Assembly (NCBI RefSeq): GCF_000015165.1
Contig: NC_009485.1
Coordinates: 2,706,001 to 2,770,000, forward strand
Direction of reading: 5' to 3'
Origin: Bradyrhizobium sp. BTAi1
GTDB lineage: Bacteria; Pseudomonadota; Alphaproteobacteria; Rhizobiales; Xanthobacteraceae
Length of the DNA: 64,000 nucleotides
Position 1 is the first letter of the stretch; every line of letters begins with the position of its first letter. Shown one piece after another: positions 18,267-28,104 of this stretch. A program made the translations under genes and the position numbers. A model generated the notes under the pieces. It ran no database searches, was not told the origin of the DNA, and saw only the letters and a list, made by a program, of their open reading frames with translations.

Positions 18267-19493
18267 ATGCGAGGAACTCTTTCCGGCGTCAAAGTCGTGG
18301 ACTTCTCCCGCGTCCTCGCGGGTCCTCACTGCGCGAAAACTCTGCTGGACCTCGGCGCGGACGTCATCAAAATCGAGCCACCGGCGACCGACTTCTCGCG
18401 GATGGCTTATCCCCGCAATGGGGAGACGTCGGGCTACTACGCGCAGCAGAACGCGGGCAAGCGCAACGTTTCGATCAATCTCAACGTTCCCGCAGCGCGT
18501 GAGATTGCTCTGCGCCTGTGCGATCAGGCGGACGTGATCGTCGAGAATTTCAGGCCAGGCACGATGGCCGCCTTCGGCCTGGACTATGAGAACATCCGCA
18601 AGCGCAATCCTCGCGTTGTCTATGCGTCCATTACCGGCTACGGCCAGCAAGGCGTGTGGAGCTCTCGCATGGCCTACGCGCCGACGGTGCATGCGGAGGC
18701 AGGCATCACGGCGAACACAGCCAACCAGTTCGGCAAGCCGAACGGATCGCTGCGGACGGACTCCCTTTCGCACGCCGACGTCTATTCGGGCCTTCACGGC
18801 GCCATTGCCATCCTCGCCGCGCTCAGGCACCGCGATCTCACGGGTGAGGGTCAGTACATCGACATCGCCATGGCCGCAGTGATGCTCTCGATCAACGAGC
18901 GCCTGCATTACGATCTGTCGGATGTCGAGCTCGGCGATGAGACCCCGGTGCTCGGAGCGACCGATTGCCCGTTCTTCGTCGGCCCCGGCGGAGAGACCTT
19001 TGTGAGCTCGATGAGCCTGGTCAGCAGTCTCTCCTTCCCGCTCTACCTGATCGCCATGCGCCGCCTCGATCTTATGACAGATCCGCGTTTTGCAACGCCG
19101 GAGCTCCGAAAGAAGAATCTCGAGGAGCTTCACGCGCTGGTTCAGGAGTGGATCTGGACCTTCTCCGACATGGCCACGCTCGACGCCCAGCTCGATCTTG
19201 CGAAGATCGCGACCGGTCAGGTGCGTCACGTGAAGGAGATTGCGTCCAGCGCCTGGGCTGCCGAGTGGTCCGCCATAGAGAGCGTGTCTGACCGGGTCGG
19301 TGGTGAATGGAAGCTGCCCGGACGTCCCTGGCATTTCAGCCAGACGAATGGCGACCGGTCGACGCCGAAGCTTCCTGCATTGCAGGGCGAGCACAACGAC
19401 GAGGTACTGCTCGAGCTTGGCTTCAGCGCGGAAGAGATCGCGAAGCTTCGCGCCAGCAAGGCTCTCGTCCAGCCGAGCCGCCACGCGAACTGA
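18267..19493 (+). CDS. Family III CoA transferase (CaiB/BaiF type)
   Basis: A 408-residue protein matching the CaiB/formyl-CoA transferase family: LSGVKVVDFSRVLAGPHC at the N-terminus, DLGADVIKIEPP, KRNVSINLN, and RTDSLSHADVYSGLHGAIA containing the expected catalytic Asp. It would transfer CoA from a donor thioester to a carboxylic acid. Within the operon it gives an ATP-independent route to activate the substrate or an intermediate, alongside the ATP-dependent ligase at the end of the operon. Confidence 0.9.
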   Translation: MRGTLSGVKVVDFSRVLAGPHCAKTLLDLGADVIKIEPPATDFSRMAYPRNGETSGYYAQQNAGKRNVSINLNVPAAREIALRLCDQADVIVENFRPGTMAAFGLDYENIRKRNPRVVYASITGYGQQGVWSSRMAYAPTVHAEAGITANTANQFGKPNGSLRTDSLSHADVYSGLHGAIAILAALRHRDLTGEGQYIDIAMAAVMLSINERLHYDLSDVELGDETPVLGATDCPFFVGPGGETFVSSMSLVSSLSFPLYLIAMRRLDLMTDPRFATPELRKKNLEELHALVQEWIWTFSDMATLDAQLDLAKIATGQVRHVKEIASSAWAAEWSAIESVSDRVGGEWKLPGRPWHFSQTNGDRSTPKLPALQGEHNDEVLLELGFSAEEIAKLRASKALVQPSRHAN

Positions 19494-19525
19494 CGAACCG
19501 TCTCATGTGATCGGATGATCTGAAA

Positions 19526-20461
19526 ATGCGTTGGTCGACATATGTATCTCCATCCGACAACAAGGATCGGGTGGGGCTGGTGGTGGGAGAGACGATCCAT
19601 GGGCTCGCGCCCGGGCTCACCCTCATCGAGCTCTTGCGCATGGGGGGCGCGGCCCTTCAAGACTATGCTGCCGCTGCGATCGACAGGCCCAGCGAACTGA
19701 TCGAGCTCAGTCGCGCGAGCCTGCGCGCCCCGGTGCCGACCCCGCCATCGATCCGGGACTTCATGGCGTTCGAGGCTCATGTGAAGACGTCCATGCGGGC
19801 CTTGAACCGAGAGCTGCATCCGGACTGGTATCAATTGCCCGTCTTCTATTTCACCAACCCGGTCTCTGCGCGTGGCGCACGTGAAGCTGTGAAGATTTCG
19901 CCGGGCTCTCAGGCGTTCGACTACGAGCTTGAAGTCGCCGCCATCATAGGCTCGCCCGGATCCGACATCGCGGTGGAGGATGCTCGCTCACATATCGCGG
20001 GTTTCTGCCTGATGGCGGATTGGAGCGCGCGGGACCTGCAGGCGCGGGAGATGCAAATGGGGCTCGGTCCGTCGAAGGGCAAGGACGGAGCGATGAGCTT
20101 CGGCCCGTTCATGGTTACGCCGGACGAACTTGAAGAGCGCATCGTGGGGCACAGCCACGATATGGCGCTTTCTGCCTTCGTAAACGATAAGCCCTATAGC
20201 AGCGGAAATCTCGCAGACATCTATTGGTCGTTTGCAGAGATGATCAGCTACGCCTCGCGAGGCACTCGTCTTGTTACGGGAGACGTGATCGGCTCTGGAA
20301 CGGTGGGGACGGGATGTATCGTGGAACTGAGGACGACTTCCGGACCGGAGGCGTATCCGTGGCTCTCTGAAGGCGATCGGGTTCGGCTCTCGGCGGACAT
20401 TCTGGGCTCCATAGACGTGCGCATCGAACGTGGAACGGAGCCGCTGCCCTTGCGGCGGTGA
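19526..20461 (+). CDS. Fumarylacetoacetate hydrolase family protein
   Basis: A 311-residue FAH-fold protein. The metal-binding residues are visible: Glu pair in FDYELEVAAIIG and Asp in FCLMADWSARDLQ, with the family sequence SGTVGTGCIVEL near the end. Members hydrolyse C-C bonds in beta-diketo acids or decarboxylate/hydrate oxo-acids. In this operon it could cleave a ring-fission or beta-keto intermediate. It starts 32 bases after the CoA transferase. Confidence 0.9.
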   Translation: MRWSTYVSPSDNKDRVGLVVGETIHGLAPGLTLIELLRMGGAALQDYAAAAIDRPSELIELSRASLRAPVPTPPSIRDFMAFEAHVKTSMRALNRELHPDWYQLPVFYFTNPVSARGAREAVKISPGSQAFDYELEVAAIIGSPGSDIAVEDARSHIAGFCLMADWSARDLQAREMQMGLGPSKGKDGAMSFGPFMVTPDELEERIVGHSHDMALSAFVNDKPYSSGNLADIYWSFAEMISYASRGTRLVTGDVIGSGTVGTGCIVELRTTSGPEAYPWLSEGDRVRLSADILGSIDVRIERGTEPLPLRR

Positions 20462-20502
20462 ACACACTGCGCCAAGCGAGAGCAAAGGGGAGGCACGCAG
20501 GC

Positions 20503-21039
20503 ATGTCGGAACACGCCATTACTGTCGTGGTCAATGGCGTCCGTCATCAGGGACGCGTGCCATCGCGCAAGTTGCTCGTTCACTATTTGCGGGACGATCT
20601 ACGTCTCACCAGCGTTCACGTGGGATGTGATAGCACTCAGTGCGGCGCCTGCACGGTCCATGTTGATGGACACGCGGTCAAGTCCTGCACGGTGCTGGCC
20701 GTCCAGGCCGACGGCTCGACCCTGGGCACCGTCGAGGGCGTGGCAACCGATGGGGTCCTGCATCCTCTCCAGCAGGCGTTCCAGGACTGCCATGCGCTGC
20801 AGTGTGGCTTCTGCACGCCCGGCATGATCATGAGTTCGCTGGACCTGCTCGAACGCTATCCCGATCCGAGCGACGCGCAGGTTCGGGCGTGGCTCAAGGG
20901 AAATTTTTGCCGTTGCACCGGATATCAGCACATCATAGAGGCCATTCGTTCAGTTGGACATGGCTCAGGCTCGGTCCCGAACGAGCATGCGGGCACCCGC
21001 GAAGGTTCTGCACAGGCACGAGTATGCCATGGCTGCTGA
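20503..21039 (+). CDS. Molybdenum hydroxylase small subunit, two [2Fe-2S] clusters
   Basis: A 178-residue CoxS/XdhC-like iron-sulfur subunit. The N-terminal plant-type cluster is seen as CDSTQCGACTVHVDG then SC, and the C-terminal cluster as CGFCTPGM with CRCTGYQ. It relays electrons from the molybdenum site in the large subunit to FAD in the medium subunit. The chosen ATG at 20503 follows an AAAGGGGAGG ribosome site; upstream frame is untranslated. Order small-large-medium differs from the medium-small-large order of cox operons. Confidence 0.92.
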   Translation: MSEHAITVVVNGVRHQGRVPSRKLLVHYLRDDLRLTSVHVGCDSTQCGACTVHVDGHAVKSCTVLAVQADGSTLGTVEGVATDGVLHPLQQAFQDCHALQCGFCTPGMIMSSLDLLERYPDPSDAQVRAWLKGNFCRCTGYQHIIEAIRSVGHGSGSVPNEHAGTREGSAQARVCHGC

Positions 21040-23623
21040 CGATGTTCACGCCGTGACCTCTCTGCGCGCGCGGCCCGACGCAGCGATGCCTGCCGGGCCG
21101 GACGATGCCGGCCAATTTGGTCGGCCGGCGCGACGTCGCGAGGACCTCCATCATCTGTTGGGCCGGGGCCGGTTCACCGATGACATCGTGGCGAGCGGTG
21201 AGGACGCCCTTCATCTGACCATTCTCCGCAGTCCTCACGCGCATGCCAGGATCCGGCGGATCGATGTCGCCCGGGCGAAGGCCATGCCGGGTGTCATCGA
21301 GGTGCTCACCGGTGCGGATCTGACTCAAAACGTGGGGCCCCTCAGGGCCAATTGGATCTGGCCGCGAATGCCGTTGCCGGAGCACCGCGCCCTCTCCGAG
21401 AAAGTTGCGCGATATGTCGGTGAGGGCGTCGCTCTCGTGGTGGCCACCGACCGATACATTGCCGCCGACGCGCTTGAGGCGATCGATATCGACTACGAAG
21501 TTCTTGCTGCAGTCACCGATCCCTACCGCGCCGCCCAGGCGGGTGCCTCTGTCGTTCACCCTGAACTCGATGGAGCATCGATTCGCGGCAACGTCCTGCA
21601 ACATGTACCTGTTCGCGCAGGAAACTATGCGGCGGCAAGGAGGAAGGCCGACGTCATCGTAACTCAGCGGCTGCGCAACCAGAACCTCGTCCCCGGGGCG
21701 ATGGAGCCGCGCTCCGTCCACGCGTCCTACGACATGACGACTGATGTTGTGACCATCCATCTGTCGAGCCAGGCGCCACACATCATGAAGCGGATGTTGG
21801 CGCAGGTCCTGAACGTCGATGAGCATCGTCTGCGGGTCATCGCTCCAGACGTCGGTGGAGGGTTCGGCGCGAAGTTGCATCTCTATCCCGAAGACGTTCT
21901 GGTCACCGCGATGGCATTCCGCCTGAAGCGGGCGGTGAAGTGGACGTCGACACGGACGGAGGATTTTCTCAGCACCAATCATGGTCGTGACCACGTGCAG
22001 GAGGTCGAGATCTGCGCCACGAGAGACGGAACGATCACCGGCCTCAAGGCGACGATATGGGGGAACCTCGGTGCATATGTCTCGGGCATGGGGCCCGGGA
22101 TCCCGGCAGTCAACTGCGGAATGATCCTGACCGGCGTCTATCGGATTCCAAATCTGCACGTCGACACGAATTTGATGCTCACCAACACATCTCGCGTCGA
22201 CACCTATCGTGGGGCCGGACGTCCCGAAGCGACGTACCTGATCGAGACGATGGTCGACCGGGTGGCTCGACGGCTCGGGCTGGATCCGGTCGAGGTCCGC
22301 CGGCGCAACTTCATTCCCCCGTCGGCGTTTCCATACACGATCGCCTCGCACGCCTTCTGCTACGACAGTGGAGACTATCCCAAGAACCTGGATAAGGCGC
22401 TGGAGATCGTGGGCTATGCGAGCCAACGCGCAAAGCAGGAGCGGCTTCGGAAGCGCGGCCGATACCTGGGAATCGGACTTGCGACCTACACGGAGTTTAC
22501 CGGCATCGGTAACGGCAATCTGTTGGCGATGTTCGGCTTCGACTACGGTGGTTGGGAGTACGGTCGTGTTCTGGTTCATCCGACCGGAACGGTCGAAATT
22601 CACACCGGCTCTGCGGACCAGGGACAGGGCCATGCCACATCCTATGTGCAGATCGTCTGTGATGTGCTCGAGATTCCCGCAGGACAGTGCAGCGTTGTCG
22701 AGGGCGATACGGGCCGGGTCGAATTCGGCCTCGGAACGTTCAATTCGAGGTCCATGGCGGTGGGAGGTGCGGCTCTGCACGAGGCTGCACGACGTCTGCT
22801 CGCGAAAGCCAAAAGAATGGCTGCGCATGCTTTGGGTGTGACAGCGGACGACATCGTCTATGCCAAAGGCATTTTCAGCGTGCGCCGCGAAATGTCGCCA
22901 TTCGCGCAGGGCAGCCGGGTGCTGAGACGAGGCACCCGTGACCTGGTCGGAAAAGTGTACCGCCATCTGCTGGGTGTCCAGCCGGTTCAGGTTGGAGCGG
23001 GGCGCGATAAAATCTCCTGGGAGGAGGTGGCTCGGCTCGCGCACTTCCTCACGACATATCCCAACGGGCTGGAGCCTGGCCTGGACGAGCGTGTCTTCCA
23101 CAGGCCGAAGGACTTCGTGTTTCCGTTCGGCACCTACGCCGCGGTGGTGGAAGTCGATGTGGAAACAGGGGATGTCGATGTTCGCCGTCTCGTCGCCGTC
23201 GATGACTGCGGTCGGATCATCAATCCGTTGCTGGCACGCGGACAAGTCCATGGTGGCGCGGCTCAGGGCCTGGGTCAGGCGCTTCTTGAGCAAAGTCTCT
23301 ACACGGATGACGGTAGGCCGCGAGCAGCGAACTGGATGGGCTATGCGTTTCCTCGCGCCCTGCACATGCCTTATATCGAAGCCGAACACACGGTGACTCC
23401 GACGGATCGAAATGCGCTGGGCGTCAAGGGAATTGGCGAATCGGGCAGCATCTGCACGCCTCCGGCCATCGTGAATGCCGTTCTGGACGCGCTCTCTCCG
23501 CTCGGGGTCACGCATCTCGACATGCCTCTCCTGCCTGAGCAGGTGCTGAGCGCAATCAGCACGGCCAGGCGTGAACGGTCACGGAGTGTCGACGCCATCG
23601 GAAGCGGCGCGGTCGCAACATGA
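21029..23623 (+). CDS. Molybdenum hydroxylase large subunit (xanthine dehydrogenase / form II CoxL-like)
   Basis: About 864 residues with the xanthine oxidase-family a/b hammerhead and molybdopterin-binding domains. The catalytic Glu lies in GVKGIGESG (E804). The active-site loop reads TYRGAGR at 392-398, the form II type, not the AYRCSFR of true aerobic CO dehydrogenase, so hydroxylation of an organic substrate is more likely than CO oxidation. GQGHATSYVQIV is the usual molybdopterin contact segment. ATG 21029 overlaps the small-subunit gene; an in-frame TTG at 20954 is less likely. Confidence 0.9.
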   Translation: MAADDVHAVTSLRARPDAAMPAGPDDAGQFGRPARRREDLHHLLGRGRFTDDIVASGEDALHLTILRSPHAHARIRRIDVARAKAMPGVIEVLTGADLTQNVGPLRANWIWPRMPLPEHRALSEKVARYVGEGVALVVATDRYIAADALEAIDIDYEVLAAVTDPYRAAQAGASVVHPELDGASIRGNVLQHVPVRAGNYAAARRKADVIVTQRLRNQNLVPGAMEPRSVHASYDMTTDVVTIHLSSQAPHIMKRMLAQVLNVDEHRLRVIAPDVGGGFGAKLHLYPEDVLVTAMAFRLKRAVKWTSTRTEDFLSTNHGRDHVQEVEICATRDGTITGLKATIWGNLGAYVSGMGPGIPAVNCGMILTGVYRIPNLHVDTNLMLTNTSRVDTYRGAGRPEATYLIETMVDRVARRLGLDPVEVRRRNFIPPSAFPYTIASHAFCYDSGDYPKNLDKALEIVGYASQRAKQERLRKRGRYLGIGLATYTEFTGIGNGNLLAMFGFDYGGWEYGRVLVHPTGTVEIHTGSADQGQGHATSYVQIVCDVLEIPAGQCSVVEGDTGRVEFGLGTFNSRSMAVGGAALHEAARRLLAKAKRMAAHALGVTADDIVYAKGIFSVRREMSPFAQGSRVLRRGTRDLVGKVYRHLLGVQPVQVGAGRDKISWEEVARLAHFLTTYPNGLEPGLDERVFHRPKDFVFPFGTYAAVVEVDVETGDVDVRRLVAVDDCGRIINPLLARGQVHGGAAQGLGQALLEQSLYTDDGRPRAANWMGYAFPRALHMPYIEAEHTVTPTDRNALGVKGIGESGSICTPPAIVNAVLDALSPLGVTHLDMPLLPEQVLSAISTARRERSRSVDAIGSGAVAT

Positions 23624-24522
23624 TCAGCTGTGAATTCGAGTATTGTAAGCCGGACAGTCTTCCTGCCTTGATGCAGATCTTGACCATGTATCCGGAGGCC
23701 ACGCTGCTTGCTGGCGGTCACGCGCTGCTGCCTGCGATGAAGTCGCGCGAAATCCGGCCGGAGAGGCTGGTGGATCTTGCAGCGATTCCGGAATTGCGCG
23801 GCATCCGCCGCGGTTCCGACGCGATCCAGATCGGGGCCATGGTCACGACAGCCGAGGTCGAGCATTCATCGCTCCTCAAGGAAGCGTTGCCGCTGCTTCC
23901 AGATGCAGCGAAGGTCATCAGCGACCCCCTGATCAGGAACCGGGCGACGATCGGAGGATCTCTCGCGCAAGCCGAGCCGTCCGGCGATTGGCCGGCGATT
24001 GCACTGGCTGTCGGTGCCATCATTCATCTGACCGGTGTGAACGGAGAACGCGCCGTTCCCATCGACGATTTCTTCCAGATCGAGACGACCCCCGCGGGCA
24101 ATGGTCTCGCCGTCGGGCGACGCACCGTCGTCGCGAGGTCGGAGGTGATCACCCATGTCTCGATTCCTCTCGTGCAGGGCGAAGTCCGACGCAGCTACCT
24201 GAAGCGCATGCATCCAGCGTCCGGCTTCGCTCTGATCGGCGTGGCGGTCGCCTTGCGGCTCGACCAGGACAGACGGTGTGATTGGTGCAGGATTGCGATC
24301 ACAGGAGCGGCGTCGGCAGCCTTCAGAGCCCTGAAGGCGGAACGATGTCTCGTCGGAACAGCCATCTCAGGCGAGATCATTCGAGAAGCATCGATGCTGG
24401 CGGGTGAGGAGAACGTTGAATTCATCGGTGATCCGTTCGGATCGTCGGCATATCGCCGGCAGATGCTGCCCGTCTACCTGCGCCGAGCGCTGAGCACGGC
24501 CATCGAGTCGGCCTTAGTCTAA
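23620..24522 (+). CDS. Molybdenum hydroxylase medium subunit (FAD-binding)
   Basis: A 300-residue CoxM-like subunit. FAD-binding motifs are AGGHALLPAMKSREIRPE near residue 30 and ATIGGSLAQAEPSGDWPA near 110, followed by a C-terminal CO-dehydrogenase flavoprotein domain. It passes electrons from the iron-sulfur subunit to a respiratory acceptor. ATGA overlap with the large-subunit gene. With the two preceding genes it forms a complete alpha2-beta2-gamma2 type enzyme. No dedicated molybdopterin insertase (CoxD/XdhC) is seen in the window. Confidence 0.9.
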   Translation: MISCEFEYCKPDSLPALMQILTMYPEATLLAGGHALLPAMKSREIRPERLVDLAAIPELRGIRRGSDAIQIGAMVTTAEVEHSSLLKEALPLLPDAAKVISDPLIRNRATIGGSLAQAEPSGDWPAIALAVGAIIHLTGVNGERAVPIDDFFQIETTPAGNGLAVGRRTVVARSEVITHVSIPLVQGEVRRSYLKRMHPASGFALIGVAVALRLDQDRRCDWCRIAITGAASAAFRALKAERCLVGTAISGEIIREASMLAGEENVEFIGDPFGSSAYRRQMLPVYLRRALSTAIESALV

Positions 24523-24540
24523 CCGTCAAAGGAAGTTGAA

Positions 24541-25341
24541 GTGACCAGGCAGAGAGTGGATGTGAGCGTAGACGCAGACGGCGTGGCTGAGGTCGTGCTC
24601 GCGCGCGACGAAAGGTTGAATGCCCTGGACGACGCCATGTTCGAAGCGCTTGCGGCGGCAATCGGCCGCCTGCAGTCGGATCGCATCGTGCGTGCCGTTG
24701 TGCTCCATGGCGAGGGCCGTGGCTTCTGTGCCGGCTTGGACAAGAGCGTGTTTGAGAGAATTCTGGCGCAGGGCACGGGAGCCATGGGCAACCTTCGCGA
24801 ACGTACACATTGCGATGCGAATTTGTGGCAGCAAGTTGCCTGGGGGTGGCGGAAACTGCCGGTGCCCGTCATCGCCGCGGTTCACGGAATCGCGTTCGGA
24901 GGCGGGTTGCAGATCGCGCTTGGCGCGGACATCCGCTACGTCCATTCCGAGGCTCGGCTTTCGGTCGCGGAGGTCAAATGGGGCCTCGTTCCCGACATGT
25001 CGGGCTGCATTGCCCTGACGGAGCTCTGCCGCGCAGATGTCGCGCGTGAACTGGTCTTTAGCGGCCGCGTGTTCAGCGGGGAGGAGGCCGGTGAACTCGG
25101 GCTTGCCACGCATGTGAGCGATGACCCGCTGAAACATGCGCGAGCGTTCGCGCGGCATGTCAGCACGCTGAGCCCCGACGCCGTTCGCGCAGGCAAGCGC
25201 CTCTTGAATGCTGCGGCGCCTGTCGACTCGCGACGGGTTCTGATGCTGGAATCTCTGGAGCAGCAGCAGGTTCTTGGGAGCCCAAATCAGATCGAGGCGA
25301 TCCGAGCCGGAACGGAGAAGCGCAGCCCCCGGTTCTGTTGA
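24541..25341 (+). CDS. Enoyl-CoA hydratase/isomerase (crotonase family), second copy
   Basis: A 266-residue crotonase starting at GTG 24541, behind AAGGAAG. Oxyanion-hole segments RGFCAGLDKSVFERI and GIAFGGGLQIALGADIRYV are present. The first conserved Glu position is Gln (GGGLQIAL), while a Glu remains in VAEVKWGLVPDMSG, so the chemistry probably differs from that of the first copy, for example isomerisation or hydrolysis. Confidence 0.87.
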   Translation: MTRQRVDVSVDADGVAEVVLARDERLNALDDAMFEALAAAIGRLQSDRIVRAVVLHGEGRGFCAGLDKSVFERILAQGTGAMGNLRERTHCDANLWQQVAWGWRKLPVPVIAAVHGIAFGGGLQIALGADIRYVHSEARLSVAEVKWGLVPDMSGCIALTELCRADVARELVFSGRVFSGEEAGELGLATHVSDDPLKHARAFARHVSTLSPDAVRAGKRLLNAAAPVDSRRVLMLESLEQQQVLGSPNQIEAIRAGTEKRSPRFC

Positions 25342-25457
25342 ACGGACCGACGCGCTCTTCGCCGCATCTCAATTTGTCGAGACGCGGCGGACAAGGTTGC
25401 AACGCGGAAGATTGGCACAAACGAACCCTGCTTGATTGGAAAGTCGAAGTGGAAGCC

Positions 25458-27110
25458 ATGTCCCACGATCGAAAGAGTCCGCTCATCGGCCAGATGATGA
25501 GTGATCCGCTGCTGATCTCTGGTATCATCCAACACGCGGACCGTCACTTCGGTGGTAACGAGATCGTCTCGCGAGAGGCGGATGGCTCGCTTCATCGCTA
25601 CAATTACAGAGATTGTCACCGGCGCGCTCGGCAGATGGCGCATGTGATCAAGCATCTCCAGGTGGAAATGGGCGATCGCGTGGCCACTCTGGCCTGGAAT
25701 GATTTTCGCCATCTTGAGCTCTACTACGCCGTTTCAGGCTCCGGTGCAGTGGTCCACACGATCAATCCGCGGCTTCACGTCGACCAGATCGCCTACATCG
25801 TCAATCATGCCGAGGACAAATGCCTGTTCTTCGATCCGGCATTTCTGCCGCTGGTGGAGGCGGTCGTCGATCGATGCCCGACGGTCAAAGCGTTCATCGC
25901 CTTGTCCAGCAGAGAGCGAATGCCGGTCTCGACCGTGATCCCGGACCTGTTGTGCTATGAAGAGCTGATCTCATCCGCCTCCGACGCGTATCGCTGGCCG
26001 GTGTTCGACGAGAATGCGGCATCCGGACTCTGCTACACATCCGGCACGACAGGCAATCCCAAGGGCGTACTGTACTCGCATCGTTCCACGGTATTGCACT
26101 CTTACGCCTCCGCGATGCGAGATGGATTGGACGTCTCGGCGCGCGAAGTCGTCATGCCCGTGGTGCCGATGTTCCACGTCAACGCATGGGGGCTGCCTTA
26201 TTCGGCGCTGATGACCGGCGCCAAGCTGGTGTTGCCGGGGGCCGGCCTGGACGGAAAGTCGCTGTACGATCTGTTCGAGAGCGAAGGAGTGACGTTCTCC
26301 GCGGGTGTACCGACCATCTGGCTCGGGCTGCTCGGCTATGTCGAGCAGAACAAGCTGCGCTTCTCCACCTTCAAGCGCACCGTCATTGGTGGAGCGGCCT
26401 GCCCACCCTCGATGATGAAGGCGTTTCGCCACGAGCATGGTGTCGAGGTCGTCCATGGATGGGGCATGACGGAAATGTCGCCCTTGGGAACCACAGGCAC
26501 CCTGCAGAATCACCATTTGAACCTTCCCAGCGAGGCCCAAGACGCGATCCTCCAGAAGCAGGGCAATGCCATTTTCGGAGTCGACCTCAAGATCGTCGAC
26601 GACCATGGGCAGGAACTGCCTTGGGACGGCAAGACCTATGGAAATCTTCTGGTCAAGGGTTCGTGGATCGTCGAGAGCTATTTCAAGAACGAGGGCGGAT
26701 CGATCCTCGACAATGGCTGGTTTCCGACCGGCGATGTCGCCACCATCACTCACGATGGCTACATGCAGATCACAGATCGCAGCAAGGATGTCATCAAATC
26801 CGGCGGCGAGTGGATCGGGACCGTCGAGCTGGAGAACATCGCGATGGATCATCCTGCTGTGCAGCAAGCGGCGTGCATCGGTGTTGCGCATCCCAAGTGG
26901 GACGAACGTCCTTTGCTCCTCGTGGTCAAGAGGCCGGGAGCGGCCGTTTCGAAGGACGAGCTGATCGGGTTCTACGCAGGGAAAGTCGCCAAATGGTGGG
27001 TGCCGGATGACGTGTGTTTCGTCGAATCGCTCCCGATCGGGGCAACCGGGAAGGTCCTGAAGAACAGACTTCGCGAACAGTTCAAAGATTTTCGGTCGTC
27101 CGCAACCTGA
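25458..27110 (+). CDS. Acyl-CoA synthetase (AMP-forming)
   Basis: A 550-residue ANL-superfamily ligase similar to medium/long-chain fatty-acid CoA ligases. ATP-binding P-loop CYTSGTTGNPKGVLYSHRST, the GWGMTEMSPLGT motif, GWFPTGDVATITHDGYMQI, the hinge DRSKDVIKSGGEW and the catalytic Lys region PIGATGKVLKNRL are intact. It should activate the entering carboxylic acid with ATP and CoA. ATG 25458 (GGAAG just upstream) fits the family start better than the longer open frame. It ends the operon and converges on cbbR. Confidence 0.91.
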   Translation: MSHDRKSPLIGQMMSDPLLISGIIQHADRHFGGNEIVSREADGSLHRYNYRDCHRRARQMAHVIKHLQVEMGDRVATLAWNDFRHLELYYAVSGSGAVVHTINPRLHVDQIAYIVNHAEDKCLFFDPAFLPLVEAVVDRCPTVKAFIALSSRERMPVSTVIPDLLCYEELISSASDAYRWPVFDENAASGLCYTSGTTGNPKGVLYSHRSTVLHSYASAMRDGLDVSAREVVMPVVPMFHVNAWGLPYSALMTGAKLVLPGAGLDGKSLYDLFESEGVTFSAGVPTIWLGLLGYVEQNKLRFSTFKRTVIGGAACPPSMMKAFRHEHGVEVVHGWGMTEMSPLGTTGTLQNHHLNLPSEAQDAILQKQGNAIFGVDLKIVDDHGQELPWDGKTYGNLLVKGSWIVESYFKNEGGSILDNGWFPTGDVATITHDGYMQITDRSKDVIKSGGEWIGTVELENIAMDHPAVQQAACIGVAHPKWDERPLLLVVKRPGAAVSKDELIGFYAGKVAKWWVPDDVCFVESLPIGATGKVLKNRLREQFKDFRSSAT

Positions 27111-27186
27111 GTCGAAGCGACCGTGGCTGGGTCAGCGCCGACTTCGAAATTCGCTGGACTGCCTGTGCGGCTATCGCGCTCGGTGA

Positions 27187-28104
27187 CTACGGTGGCTGGC
27201 GCTGCTCGCCGGCACTCCGTGAAACTTTGTCCACGAGAAGATTGCGGAACGCTTCGGCTGCGCCGGACAGCCGCTTGTCTTTGCGGTGAAGTACAAACCA
27301 GCGCCGGTAGAGCGGAAATCCCTCGAGCGGAAGGATCACCAGGCGCTTCGTCTCCAGTTCAAGCTCGATCGTCTGGGCCGGCACGATGCCGAGTCCCAGG
27401 CCGGCCTGAACCGCCTGTTTGATCGCTTCGTTGGTGCTCAGCTCGCAGCCGGGTCGGTAGGTGACATTGTGCTCGGCGAGGTAGCGCTCCACGGTCGCAC
27501 GCGTGCCGGATCCGGTCTCGCGCAGCACCAGCGTCTCGTCGGCCAGAGCCGCGAAGCCGATTGGACCTGAGCCGGCGAGCCGATGCCGCGGGGGAGCCAC
27601 CACCACCAGCGGATTGTCCATGAAATAATGGCTGACCATGTCGGCGCTGTCCGGTGGCTGGCCGGTGATGGCGAGGTCGGTCTGGTTGTCGGTGAGTGCG
27701 GCCAACACAGCGTCGCGGTTCACCACGCGCAGGCTGACGCGGACTCCGGGATGGCGCTCGGTGAAGGCCGCGATCACCGGCGGCAGGAAGTAGTTGGCGC
27801 TGGACACCACGGCGAGGCGCAGCACGCCGCGCTCGAGACCGCGGAACTGATCCATCGTCGCCTTCAGCTCCGACATCTGCGCCGCGATGCGCTGCGCATG
27901 CACCAGCAGCTCGCGACCGGCTTCTGTGAGCTGAAGCTTCTTGCCGATCTGCTCGATCAGCGGCAGTCCGATCTGGTCCTCCAGCTGTTTGCACTGCATC
28001 GACACCGCCGGCTGTGTCAGATGCAGTTCGGCGGCAGCGCGCGTGATCGCGCCGTGACGGCCGACGGCTTCGAAGATGCGCAGATGTTGCAGGGTGATGT
28101 GCAT
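27187..28104 (-). CDS. cbbR: LysR-type RuBisCO operon regulator CbbR
   Basis: A 305-residue LysR-family regulator. The winged HTH is at the N-terminus ([20 protein letters not shown], then [18 protein letters not shown]) followed by the two-lobed effector domain ([19 protein letters not shown] and later [14 protein letters not shown]). The sequence pattern and divergence from cbbL across 150 bases identify CbbR, the activator of Calvin-cycle genes that senses metabolites such as RuBP. The frame stays open far upstream across cbbL, but translation should begin at ATG 28104. Confidence 0.93.
   Translation of the reverse strand: MHITLQHLRIFEAVGRHGAITRAAAELHLTQPAVSMQCKQLEDQIGLPLIEQIGKKLQLTEAGRELLVHAQRIAAQMSELKATMDQFRGLERGVLRLAVVSSANYFLPPVIAAFTERHPGVRVSLRVVNRDAVLAALTDNQTDLAITGQPPDSADMVSHYFMDNPLVVVAPPRHRLAGSGPIGFAALADETLVLRETGSGTRATVERYLAEHNVTYRPGCELSTNEAIKQAVQAGLGLGIVPAQTIELELETKRLVILPLEGFPLYRRWFVLHRKDKRLSGAAEAFRNLLVDKVSRSAGEQRQPP

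Noticed and set aside
20933..23515. An 860-codon minus-strand open frame
   Set aside because: Antisense to the molybdenum hydroxylase large subunit; His/Arg-rich without motifs.
20954..23623. True CO dehydrogenase (form I CoxL)
   Set aside because: The active-site loop is TYRGAGR, not AYRCSFR, and gene order differs from cox operons.
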